Position numbers and translations under genes: made by a program
In this document: piece after piece, positions 52,951 to 61,319 of the stretch
Layout: each line of letters starts with the position of its first letter
How positions within the stretch are numbered: position 1 is the stretch's first letter
NCBI GenBank assembly: GCA_004014935.1
Contig: CP025323.1
Coordinates: 1,736,001 to 1,800,000, forward strand
Source: Saccharomycopsis malanga
Taxonomy: Eukaryota > Ascomycota > Saccharomycetes > Ascoideales > Saccharomycopsidaceae
Direction of reading: 5' to 3'
Length of the DNA: 64,000 nucleotides
Notes under the pieces: model-generated
What the model saw: the letters and a program-made list of their open reading frames with translations, nothing else
Told to the model about the DNA's origin: nothing
Databases searched by the model: none

Positions 52951-53214
52951 ATGGCTACTGACCCATGGACTAAAAGGTAGGTGTAAATTGAATGTCTTAT
53001 TGGCAGGTTTGTGTGTATAACTAGGTTGGTACTAATATATATATACAGAGAAGCTTGGAGATATAAAGGCGCTTTTACTAGAGCAAATAGATATAAAGGC
53101 GCTCTTCCTGGTCTCGGCTTGGGAGTAAGTGCTTTTGTTGCATATTGTGTGGCAGAACAATTGTTTTTCCCCAACACCCATCACCATGTCGAACATAAAG
53201 ACGATCATCATTGA
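52951..53214 (+). CDS. Mitochondrial complex I subunit NDUFB3/B12-type, two exons
   Basis: Joined from 52951-52976 and 53049-53214, giving 63 residues. The 72-bp intron has GTAGGT, TACTAAT and TACAG and splits the Arg codon of TKREAW. The product starts MATDPWTKREAWRYKGAFTR, continues ANRYKGALPGLGLGVSAFVA and has one TM helix (about residues 30-48) and a His/Asp-rich C-terminus. This is the B12/NDUFB3 signature (DPWxxREAWR, G-F-R-NR-KGAxPGLG). It is an accessory subunit of the membrane arm of NADH:ubiquinone oxidoreductase. Without splicing only a headless frame is visible. Its presence implies a functional respiratory complex I, absent from Saccharomycetaceae. Divergent from RSM25. Confidence 0.93.
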
Positions 53215-53668
53215 AACAATTTATCAAATGACTTTTTATTTTGTATTATTTTTTGTTATTATAAAAATTGCATCTTGTCATTTGGCCGCTATGGATGCAC
53301 TGGTGATAAAGCAATCATGTAGCGTTTAGCTTGGTGCATTTGGGTTGATTAATTTTGAAACCAAGTGAGTTGAATTGGGCAATGTTATTTAATGCATTAT
53401 ATATTTTAAGGAATATCAATTAGCGATTTTTTAATTTGTCTTTTACCTAGTGGTGGATAGTTTGTAGAAAGTGCTAGAGTGAAATTCATATAATAAGATT
53501 GGTGTGCTAATTTGCAAATTACATATTTTACAAGCATCATATCTTTGAACAAATCTTAATAATTAACAGATTACTTATTATGCAAGCATCCTATCTTAAA
53601 AAGTTTCCTAATAATCAACTACGACAGCCTCAAACAATTTATTTAGGCTTAATAATTAACAAACCATT
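53215..53668. other. Intergenic stretch, no gene
   Basis: AT-rich 3' flank of NDUFB3. A diverged direct repeat around CAAGCATCATATCTTTGAA / CAAGCATCCTATCTTAAAA (53531 and 53583) recurs later near 54335 and 54645 (CATCATATCTTTGAAAAA), together with ACTACGACAGCC-like words. Confidence 0.5.
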
Positions 53669-53926
53669 GGGCCTTACGGCTCAGTGGCCAGTGCTTTCGG
53701 AAAAGCTGTTCGATTCCCAAGACGAACACTTTCACTCACTGCTTTTACAATGTTGACCAAGCAGCTGCAACTGTCTGAAACAGGACCTAGACAAAATTCT
53801 AGTGCTTACTTTCTAGCCAAGTGGGTGAGAAGATTATGTTCAACAGGACAAGATTGGGCTTTACCAAATCCCTTTAGACATGGCGCGTATATACGAAATT
53901 GTTATGTACTGGGATCGAAATAGTAA
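53669..53926 (+). mobile_element. SINE-A, long form with shortened head
   Basis: Head GGGCCTTACGGCTCAGTGGC (A box) joins early to GTTCGATTCCCAAGACGAAC (B box), then the full body CACTCACTGCTTTTACAATG, TAGTGCTTACTTTCTAGCCA, GTGAGAAGATTATG, GACATGGCGCGTATATACGA and TACTGGGATCGAAATAG. The arm between the boxes is deleted. Confidence 0.83.
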
Positions 53927-53939
53927 TCTGTTTATCAAT

Positions 53940-53978
53940 AATAATATCATATATTTCGAGCCCAGTACATACCAGTTC
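53940..53978 (-). mobile_element. SINE-A 3' fragment (~40 bp)
   Basis: AATAATATCATATATTTCGA then GCCCAGTACATACCAGTTC. Truncated near the 3' end, facing the previous copy tail-to-tail. Confidence 0.7.
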
Positions 53979-54451
53979 AAACATTTTTTAAAATTAAGTA
54001 AATGATATATATCAAAACTCTAGTACTACTACTTATTTATCTATTAATTATTCGTGTCCTATTTATCTACTATTTATCCAAAATTTCCAATAGCTAACTC
54101 TGATAGTCTCAAACAATTAATCTAGTCCTAATTATTAACAAACTACTCATGTATCATTGATGGTAACCTTTTATATGCTACTTTTACCAATTCTTATTGA
54201 CTCGACTTATCAGGCAATACTTAGTCAGTGCCGTTTTACCATTTTTATTATTCTGAGTCTACGCAGTCAGCTATCGTTTTGCCCATTCTTTGTTTGATAC
54301 AAATCCTTCTTTATATTACAACTCATCGTAAAACCATCATATCTTTGAAAAATTTCTGATAATCAAATATGACAGCCCCAAACAATTTATTAGTCCTAAA
54401 TAAAACTATTTGGACAAGACTCACAGATTAATGAATTTTCGAAATTTTATC
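53979..54451. other. Intergenic stretch, no gene
   Basis: Contains repeated segments such as AATTAATCTAGTCCTAATTA and CATCATATCTTTGAAAAATT that recur at 53520-53640 and 54530-54680, i.e. a local diffuse duplication. No coding sequence. Confidence 0.5.
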
Positions 54452-54490
54452 TATGTACTGGGCTCAAAATATAAAATATTATTATTATTG
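54452..54490 (+). mobile_element. SINE-A 3' fragment (~40 bp)
   Basis: TATGTACTGGGCTCAAAATA then TAAAATATT and an ATT tail. A further copy reduced to the extreme 3' end. Confidence 0.65.
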
Positions 54491-54718
54491 TTATCATCAT
54501 CATAATACTCTACTTATTAGGAAAACAATTAATTGAGTCCTAATAATTAACAAAGCTACTCATCATAAAGCCGCCATGTCCTTCAGTCATCAAGCAACTA
54601 TCAAAGCCTCACATTAATCCCAATTACAAACTGCCACACAGCCATCATATCTTTGAAAAAATTTCCTAATAACCAACTACGACAGCTTACAAATTGGTAA
54701 AAAACAATAATAACAATT

Positions 54719-55195
54719 TTACTTCTTTTCTAGTTTTTGTTGGTGCTCTGCAAACTTACTCTGCAATACAGTGTTTAACGATCTTATCATTTCAGACTTT
54801 TGCTTCACAATCTCATTAAGTTTTGTAGAATCCTCGCCGAGTTTTTTAATCTTATTTTCGTAAAAAATTTTTGCATCTTTGCTTGACTTTTCAATAAAAT
54901 AGCCTGTACCTACATCGCAAAGAAATTTGTTTGGATTCACAATTTTTCCAGGAACATACAAACTGGCTGTTAACGGCACCAAGATTGAACCATCAGCAAT
55001 TTTATTTTTATTTTCAGGAGACCCTTTTTTGGAGATTTCATCAATATTGAGGATATTTGATTTAAATTTGGCAACTGCAGCATTGAGCGCACTTAATGAA
55101 TAGGTAAACTGCTCAAGTTCTGCCTCTGTTTCCTTCTTAAAAGTTGCCAACTGCTCAATGTCTAAATCCTGCAACTTTATTGTCTTCGTAGCCAT
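54719..55195 (-). CDS. GIM5: Prefoldin subunit 5 (Gim5, alpha-type)
   Basis: A 158-residue alpha-class prefoldin subunit of the cytosolic hexamer that hands actin and tubulin to CCT. N-terminal coiled-coil (KLQDLDIEQLATFKKETEAE), then the beta-hairpin core GSILVPLTASLYVPGKI and CDVGTGYFIEKSSKDAKIFY, then a C-terminal coiled-coil (KLNEIVKQKSEMIRSLNTVL). Length matches Sc Gim5 (163). Start is the first ATG. No intron needed. Confidence 0.95.
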   Translation of the reverse strand: MATKTIKLQDLDIEQLATFKKETEAELEQFTYSLSALNAAVAKFKSNILNIDEISKKGSPENKNKIADGSILVPLTASLYVPGKIVNPNKFLCDVGTGYFIEKSSKDAKIFYENKIKKLGEDSTKLNEIVKQKSEMIRSLNTVLQSKFAEHQQKLEKK

Positions 55196-55390
55196 GTTTT
55201 CCCCGTCAATATTGACAATACAAAAAATAGAAAACTCAAACTTTTCCTCTATACATCTCCATTATATTTATCAACCACCACGCTTACACCCCGCTCTTGC
55301 ACCCCCATCTACCACTGGGTAGTGCGCTGAGTAAAACTCTTCTTAACTATGGTCTAAAATGGGTCTAAAATGGGTCTAAAGTATTTGATA

Positions 55391-55534
55391 AAATCTTATA
55401 TTTCGAGTCCAGTAACTATCAGTTTTCGTATATACGTACTATGTATAAAAAGACTTGATAAATCTCAATCGTTTTCTGTTGATAATTTCCCACCCTTGAG
55501 CCTGTTAGGTCTTTTTCGACTACTATCCGCTAAA
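55391..55534 (-). mobile_element. SINE-A, short form
   Basis: AATCTTATATTTCGAGTCC, then TTTTCGTATATACGTACTAT, TTTCCCACCCTTGAGCCTG and TTAGGTCTTTTTCGAC. It has the same CACCCTTGAGCCTGTTAGG junction as 20080; the A-box end is degraded. It points head-to-head with the next copy. Confidence 0.75.
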
Positions 55535-55569
55535 GTATCCTTCTGTAATATTAATAATAGTAATAATAA

Positions 55570-55743
55570 GGCCGCTGGGCCAGATGGCCCAGTGGGTAGT
55601 GCTCTGGGAGAAGAGAAAAAGACCTCACAGAAAAACGGGTGAGTCAAATATGATTAAAAGACATGATCGGGCTTTACTAAGTCCCCTTAGACATAACGCG
55701 TATATATGAAATTGGTATGTACTGGGCTCGAAATATAAGATAT
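55570..55743 (+). mobile_element. SINE-A, shortened form
   Basis: Head GGCCAGATGGCCCAGTGGGT (A box), AAAAGACCTCACAGAAAAAC joined to GGGTGAGTCAAATATG, then CCCTTAGACATAACGCGTAT and TACTGGGCTCGAAATATAAG. No B box. About 35 bp from the previous inverted copy. Confidence 0.78.
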
Positions 55744-55967
55744 CAAACAACCACTCCATACAGAAAGTTTTCTAACTGAGTAATCTTTAATCGATTTTGT
55801 AGACCTGAGAATTAACGATACTTTGACAATTGGATAATGCAGAATCAACCGGAAACAACTTTTGAGCAGTCAATGTCCATTATGCCATAAATAAAGCCAT
55901 AAAATGTTTATATAGATACAATTTGTAATAAAATCTTAATTTAAATCTACAGTGCTTGTTCATTTGC

Positions 55968-56118
55968 CGCTATGCAGGATGGTTCAATGGCTAGATATCT
56001 CGAGAAAGAGAAAAAGACCTGGCAGGCTCAAAGGTGTGAAGATTTTGATTAATAATACATGATTGGGATTCTTCACTGGATTTTACCAAATCCCTTCAAA
56101 CATAGCGCGTAATTACGA
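55968..56118 (+). mobile_element. SINE-A, short form, tail missing
   Basis: Head GCAGGATGGTTCAATGGCTA, AAAGACCTGGCAGGCTCAAA, GGTGTGAAGATTTTGATT, TACCAAATCCCTTCAAACAT and AGCGCGTAATTACGACT. It stops before the CTGGGCTCG block where it meets the next, inverted copy. Confidence 0.75.
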
Positions 56119-56130
56119 CTCAGGACTCTA

Positions 56131-56213
56131 GTGTTTTGATGGGAATCGAACCTGTGTTCCTATTAGGTCGTTTTCTTCTTCTTTTAGAGCACTGGCCACT
56201 GAGCCATACGGAC
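56131..56213 (-). mobile_element. SINE-A head fragment
   Basis: Reversed B box GGGAATCGAACCTGTGTTCC, TATTAGGTCGTTTTCTTC and reversed A box CCACTGAGCCATACGG. Only the tRNA-like head is present, joined back-to-back to the truncated tail side of the preceding copy. Confidence 0.78.
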
Positions 56214-56783
56214 CAAATAGAATTAACATAGAATGATTCGATCTAATGTACCCAGTCTATCAAACCAAACAACTAGAAGTATAGAAAACTTAACCACCAA
56301 TAATATTGCCTAGCGGAATTAATGGAATTTAAAAAGAAGGAAATAACAACTACTACATCTATTTGATAATCAATACACTCAATTCAATTGTTATCGCTAA
56401 ATACTTATTTTCCAATACTTATTTGACAATACTTGCTATCACCAACTTATCCAATATTCAATGCTTTCCCTGCAAAAATCTTTATTTTTTGGAGGAGCGG
56501 TACCCGGCGCGCCCACAGCTCATAACCATTTTGGATGTGCTGTTTTTCTTAAGAGTGGAAGAATGTGTTTTTTCAATTTGAGATGTTGAGGAATTGTTTT
56601 GAACTATAACAACTAATATTATAATAGAGTGTTAATTTAATAACAATTTTGTCAACTTGATTTTTTATACAACAAGATAAGATACGTGACTATTGATTTA
56701 TGTATTTTTTTATTTGAAATTTTGCTAAGAATCTATTGAGAAATCGAGTTTTGATTATAGGATTTTAAAAAAAACAAAACAAC
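56214..56783. other. MOB2 upstream region, no gene
   Basis: About 570 bp, AT-rich. A striking GC-rich word GGTACCCGGCGCGCCC sits at about 56498-56514 in otherwise AT-rich DNA. T- and A-tracts lie just before the MOB2 start. Confidence 0.5.
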
Positions 56784-57782
56784 ATGTCCTTTTTTTCGTC
56801 TATAAGAGGGTTCAGACCTAAAAAAAGTAAAAATGGACAAGCCAAGTTTGACTCCAACCCTACTAGTCCAATTATGCCTACGTCGGACATGGCCAGTAAT
56901 CTCTCTGTATCTTCTAGAATCTCAGAAGATCCAAGACCATCAACATCGACTCAAACGTTGAAGACGTCATCGTCCAATAGCAGAATTAACCAGCCACAGC
57001 ATAATAGTAATAAGCCATCACAGCCACAACAGCAAGCATCTCAGCAACCGTCAATACAGCACCAACAGGGGTCTCAGATAGGATCCCAACAAGTTGGACA
57101 ACAACAACAGCAGCAACAACAGATAACTTCTCAGCAGGCGTCTCAAGGCGCACAACAAATGGCTCAGCCTGTCAATTCGGGGGTGGAACCTCCTTTGTTT
57201 CTTTGTCAGCCATTTGTAAGAACCACTCTTGTTAAAGGTTCTTTCAAAACAATTGTTCAATTACCAAAATATGTAGATCTCAACGAATGGTTGGCATTGA
57301 ATGTGTTTGAAATGCTCACCAATTTGAACCAATTTTTCAGTTTAGTTAAGGATTTCATTCCACCTGACTCAGTAATGACCGCAGGCCCAAATGTGACATA
57401 TACATATTATGATCCTCAGTCCAACAAATCATACAACTTGCCTGCAGGGCAATATATTGAGTTGGCATTGAATGCAATCAATAGTAAAGTCAATGACCAA
57501 GCGTCATTTCCTACTAAAAACGGTAATCCGTTTCCACCAAACTTCTTGAGAGACGTAAAAAGCATTTGCATTCAGATGTTTAGAATTTTTGCTTATATAT
57601 ATTACAATCAGTTTGATAAGATTATCCATTTGAGTTTGGAGCCACATTGGAACAGTTTCTTTGCCCATTTCATCAGTTTTGTCAAAGAATTCAACTTGAT
57701 GGATGAAATGGATTTGCAACCAATGTCTGCACTTATTATTTCTTTCGAACAGCAGGGGCATATCATTACCAGTGCCAGATAG
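56784..57782 (+). CDS. MOB2: Mob2, activator of the Cbk1 NDR kinase
   Basis: A 332-residue RAM-pathway protein (polarity, daughter-specific expression, septation). A disordered N-terminus of about 135 residues has Ser/Pro stretches and a Gln-rich run (57030-57120). The Mob domain follows: PFVRTTLVKGSFKTIVQLPK, YVDLNEWLALNVFEMLTNLN, MTAGPNVTYTYYD, ELALNAINSKVND, FPTKNGNPFPPNF, HLSLEPHWNSFFAHFISFVK. The signature LVKGSFKTIVxLPK and VNDxxxFPTKNG separates Mob2 from Mob1. The zinc-ligand Cys pair and His pair of Mob1 are replaced here, in line with budding-yeast Mob2, which lacks the cysteines. The first exon MSFFSSIRGF needs no intron, whereas Sc MOB2 has one near its start. Confidence 0.95.
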   Translation: MSFFSSIRGFRPKKSKNGQAKFDSNPTSPIMPTSDMASNLSVSSRISEDPRPSTSTQTLKTSSSNSRINQPQHNSNKPSQPQQQASQQPSIQHQQGSQIGSQQVGQQQQQQQQITSQQASQGAQQMAQPVNSGVEPPLFLCQPFVRTTLVKGSFKTIVQLPKYVDLNEWLALNVFEMLTNLNQFFSLVKDFIPPDSVMTAGPNVTYTYYDPQSNKSYNLPAGQYIELALNAINSKVNDQASFPTKNGNPFPPNFLRDVKSICIQMFRIFAYIYYNQFDKIIHLSLEPHWNSFFAHFISFVKEFNLMDEMDLQPMSALIISFEQQGHIITSAR

Positions 57783-58121
57783 GCTGCTTTTTTCTATTTG
57801 TTTTATTTTTTGATATATACATTATTGTTGGTTATTTAAAATTTGTTTTGTTAATTTAAAATTGTTCGTTATTTGCTAGTTGTGCTTAATTGGTAGTGAT
57901 TGGATAATATTTATGGTGTATGTAGACTTGCATCAAATATGCAAGACAGGGACATCAAGGTACATATCTCTTGCAGGCCATTGGGATTTTTTTTCGACAA
58001 ATTCCTAAACACGCCTGGTTAGCCCCTTGTGAAAATGGGCCATTTCGAATGGACTTGAGGGCTTGTGCATGGAGCGTGAGTACATGCATTAAACTTATGT
58101 AAGCGACATTTTAATACTAAT
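57783..58121. other. MOB2 3' flank, no gene
   Basis: AT-rich with no recognisable gene. It includes the words CATCAAATATGCAAGACAGG and TGCATGGAGCG. Confidence 0.5.
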
Positions 58122-58413
58122 ACTGTCTTATATTTCAAGCCCAGTAAATATCAGTTTCAGTTTCGTATATACGCGCCATGTAGGGACTTGGTAAAACCCA
58201 GTGGGGAAAACCCAATGATGTTCAATCATCATAATTTTTCTAATTCAACAATTTGGCAAGTAAGCACTATTGGTTTAGGTCATGTTTTAAACTGTTACAG
58301 TTGCTTGTTCTGCATCGTAAAAAGTGTTCGTGTCGGGAATCGAACCCGGGTTCCTGCTAGGTGTTTTTCACATCTCCGAGAGCACTGGCCACTGGGCCAC
58401 ACGGCCCAGCGGC
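58122..58413 (-). mobile_element. SINE-A, near full-length
   Basis: CTGTCTTATATTTCAAGCCC, GTTTCGTATATACGCGCCAT, TAAGCACTATTGGTTTAGGT, CATGTTTTAAACTG, GTCGGGAATCGAACCCGGGT (reversed B box) and CACTGGGCCACACGGCCCAG (reversed A box region). Body and head are well preserved. Confidence 0.86.
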
Positions 58414-58763
58414 TTATTATCAAACGCTGGCATCAAAGAAAAGGAGGGAATATTTGATAGTATATTGAGCAAAGACGTTTTGGTTTGAAATAAATAGAAG
58501 AATAGACAAGGGTATTTATTCATGTTTATATTGTAGTATAATATATCAGCAATGGGATTAGAAATGTGTAGCATATAGGCTATTTATTATACTTGATCTG
58601 CTATAAGATATTCGATAGACTTTTCTTTGGATAACACACTTCTTTTTATATCAGAAATTAATGATCAATTAATCAGTAATCTTATACTCAATTTGCTATA
58701 AGATAATAAATGGTCAAATCTCTTTTAATCACATTTTCGAGCAGTTTTGTTATAGTCAACCTG
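58414..58763. repeat. NTA1 3' flank with CTGCTATAAGAT repeats
   Basis: TGCTATAAGATA-type words occur at about 58599, 58689 and 58760 within longer similar stretches (TTATACT..ATTTGCTATAAGAT), a loose ~70-90-bp repeat that runs into the end of the NTA1 frame. No gene. Confidence 0.55.
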
Positions 58764-59969
58764 CTATAAGATTGAAAAAGTCACATCCCTTTGAATCACG
58801 CCCTCCACACCTGTTGGCAAACTTCCGAGAACATGAACGCTAGGATTCTGAGAGTTGAGATGTTGAAACGCTTCAAACTCTGTGCTTTCTGTAGATTGGG
58901 TTGCTATGTAAGCTGAGACAGGGTTTTCCGGGCCATAAGTGACGATAGACGAACTTCCAGCGTAGACCACGTCGTTTTCCAAACCTACTCTATTGCAAAA
59001 CACAATGTGACGGGTTTTGTCATTGAATGGAAGTTTCATATTGAGTTTTAATATACTATTGAACAAAGGAACTGTACGAAGAATCCAGTAGTCAACAGTA
59101 CTTGTATCTACGCTATTTTTGTCAAATGTGTTTATATCCGTGACTTTTATACGAGGAATCTCTTTATCGTTTTGAGGAGAATCATTCACAACCCTCAGGT
59201 TGTCAGAAAACTGTTGCTCAAAATACTTTATGTGGCTTTTTCTGGATTCTGGATTGTCCTTATCTATCAAAGAAGGTGCTACGGGAGATAGCCATGCCAT
59301 TGGAAACAATATTAAATCAATATCGTTTTCAAAACAAAAGGTTGAAAACTCAAATTTTGTAAATGGCGCTTCAAACTTGTAAGGACTGAGATCCATACAG
59401 ATTCCCATTGCTGCGTTTATAAACGAACTTTCATACTGTTTGGCCAACTCTTCAGGTTCTGCTCCAGAAGCCAACTGATGATAATATTCCTTGTTGAGAT
59501 TCAAGCGAAACTTTTCAAATCCATTTGGATTCTCTTGAGCACCCCACACCTCGTCTGTGGAATACAAAAACGATTTACGATAGTTGAATATAACTGCCCC
59601 TGCCGGGGATACCAAACAACTAGAATTGTAAATCACATTCAGACTTGGGGCATTGAATATCTCAGGATATCCAACTACCGTGAAACAATTGAATGTTTTT
59701 GACACTTGCACTGCCCAGCTAAGGGTTGGACATTGTTTGAAGGATCCGCCTGCTCTCAAAGCAGTAGTGTAGTTTTCTAAAAATGGCCAAATGTGGCTTG
59801 GAGAACCGAAATTGTAGCCTGTCAAAGCAAGTTCTGGCAATACCACCATATCAGGGCCTCTTTTACTGTTGGAAAAGAGGTTCGACACTATATCAAATGC
59901 TTTTTTCGCATTGTAAGCCACATTTCCGAACCGGGGTTTTAACTGAACAGCAGCAATTCGTAAACTCAT
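58764..59969 (-). CDS. NTA1: Protein N-terminal amidase Nta1
   Basis: A 401-residue nitrilase-superfamily enzyme that deamidates N-terminal Asn and Gln, creating Arg/N-degron substrates. The Glu-Lys-Cys triad regions are visible: VVLPELALTGYNFGSPSHIW, FNYRKSFLYSTDEVWGAQEN and MGICMDLSPYKFEAPF. LFPMAWLSP follows, as in the family. Length compares with 457 in S. cerevisiae, shorter mainly in the C-terminal half. The start MSLRIAAVQLKP is the natural nitrilase N-terminus. A full-length SINE-A copy with perfect target duplications lies 60-70 bp upstream of the start codon, in the promoter or leader. Confidence 0.94.
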   Translation of the reverse strand: MSLRIAAVQLKPRFGNVAYNAKKAFDIVSNLFSNSKRGPDMVVLPELALTGYNFGSPSHIWPFLENYTTALRAGGSFKQCPTLSWAVQVSKTFNCFTVVGYPEIFNAPSLNVIYNSSCLVSPAGAVIFNYRKSFLYSTDEVWGAQENPNGFEKFRLNLNKEYYHQLASGAEPEELAKQYESSFINAAMGICMDLSPYKFEAPFTKFEFSTFCFENDIDLILFPMAWLSPVAPSLIDKDNPESRKSHIKYFEQQFSDNLRVVNDSPQNDKEIPRIKVTDINTFDKNSVDTSTVDYWILRTVPLFNSILKLNMKLPFNDKTRHIVFCNRVGLENDVVYAGSSSIVTYGPENPVSAYIATQSTESTEFEAFQHLNSQNPSVHVLGSLPTGVEGVIQRDVTFSIL

Positions 59970-60037
59970 TGTGTTGTCTTTGCAAACACCAAGTTTCGGC
60001 TATAAAAAGTACAATTTATGGATATTTGTAAAGCAAT

Positions 60038-60350
60038 AACCGTTGGGCCGTATGGCTCAGTGGCCAGTGCTCTCCGAGAAGAGAAAAAAAAGACCTAACA
60101 AGAGCACGGGTTCGATTCCTCCTCATACGAACACTTTTACTCACTGCTTTTTATGATGCTAAACGTGACTTCACAGGCAAGTGCAACTGTCTAAAGCACG
60201 ACCTAGACCAAAGTCTGGTGCTTACTTTCAAGCAATTGGGTGAGAAGATAACGATATACAGAACATGATTGGGTTTTACCAAGCCTTACACATAGCACGT
60301 ATATACGAAGCGGATATGCACTGGGCTCGAAACATAAGATATTATTATTA
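60038..60350 (+). mobile_element. SINE-A reference copy, full-length with 9-bp target duplication
   Basis: The 313-bp element is flanked by TAAAGCAAT at 60029-60037 and 60351-60359. Order: tRNA-like head GGGCCGTATGGCTCAGTGGC (A box TGGCTCAGTGG), a purine-rich arm, ACGGGTTCGATTCCTCC (B box) and CATACGAAC, which partly pairs with the 5' CCGTATG. Body: CTTTTACTCACTGCTTTTTA, AAGTGCAACTGTCTAAAGCA, GGTGCTTACTTTC, GGGTGAGAAG, ATTGGGTTTTACCAAG, ACGTATATACGAAG, CACTGGGCTCGAAACATAAG, then ATT repeats. It has no coding capacity. It looks young because the duplications are exact. It is divergent from and just upstream of NTA1. Confidence 0.95.
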
Positions 60351-60515
60351 TAAAGCAATGTCGGACGCATTGATAATCAATCTTTTATAAATTTTAGTAT
60401 TATAGATTTGAAAACTGAAAGATGGGTTTGAATATTGATTGTTATTAGTGGTTGTAATATTATCAGTAATTATAATACCATCAGTAATTGTAGTGTTATT
60501 TTAATATTAGTTATC

Positions 60516-60655
60516 AATGAGCCCGATAAATATCAGTTTTCGTATATACGCGCTATGTTTAGAAGGGCTTGGAAAAAACCGATTAATGTCTTGTTAATTA
60601 TAATCAACTCACCCAAGCATGAGGTCTTTTTCAACCACCATCCGCTAAACTATCG
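60516..60655 (-). mobile_element. SINE-A, short form
   Basis: ATGAGCCCGATAAATATCAG, TTTTCGTATATACGCGCTAT, TTGTTAATTATAATC, AACTCACCCAAGCATGAGG and TCTTTTTCAACCACCATCCG. It keeps the 3' half, then a short-form-like junction to a degraded head. Confidence 0.7.
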
Positions 60656-60995
60656 TGCCAGATTTTTTTTGTTTTTTCCCAACTCCCATCCACAGTGGCT
60701 TGTTTTTAATGCTGTTTAGCTAAAATAGTTCAACTTATACTCTGTGATATTGTTATGTGATTGTAATATTGAAAACCGTAAGTGTTGATAACGTGCACAA
60801 ATCAGCTTAATAGATAGTGGATTTGAATGTGAATTTCAAAGCAAATTATTCAATGTGGCTCACCAGTGAGTGCAATTGCTCAAAACATTAGTATTTCACA
60901 TATACAAAAAGTAGTCTATACAAGGCTAGAAATATACAAATTGCCATTGATATTACTACTAGCATTACTACTATTACCACTAGTATCAAAACATT
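60656..60995. other. Intergenic stretch, no gene
   Basis: AT-rich between two SINE-A copies. A TACTACTAGCATTACTACTA trinucleotide-like repeat lies at about 60953-60985. Confidence 0.5.
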
Positions 60996-61265
60996 AGTAA
61001 TATCTTATATTTCAAGCCCAGTAAATATCAGTTTTTTATATACGCGCCAGGTCTAAAGCGATTTGGGACAACTCAGTGAGGAAAGCCCAAGCAACTCCTT
61101 AAATTTGCCATTTAATTGAATTGTAAGCACTATTGGTTTAGGTCATGTTTCAGACAGTTGCCTGTGGACTCACGTTCAGCATCGTAAAAATTGGCTAGTT
61201 GAGAACCGAAGCCATGTTCGTGTTAGGTCATTTTCCTCTTCTCTGAGCCAAACGGTCCAACGGCT
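60996..61265 (-). mobile_element. SINE-A, near full-length
   Basis: TAATATCTTATATTTCAAGC, CCAGTAAATATCAGTTTT, ATACGCGCCAGGTCTAAAGC, TGTAAGCACTATTGGTTTAG, GGTCATGTTTCAGACAGTTG and GTTAGGTCATTTTCCTCTTC, ending with GAGCCAAACGGTCCAACGGC. The B box is degraded (GAGAACCGAAGCC). It lies about 55 bp beyond the DOP1 stop. Confidence 0.82.
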
Positions 61266-61319
61266 AATTTTCTTACATTTGAAAAATTAATATACATACT
61301 TGTCAACCATATAACATCA

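Noticed and set aside
60045-60125. SINE-A heads considered as functional tRNA genes
   Set aside because: A and B boxes are present, but the acceptor pairs only partly, the anticodon arm does not form a standard 5-bp stem with 7-base loop, and the unit is repeated with a constant non-tRNA body.
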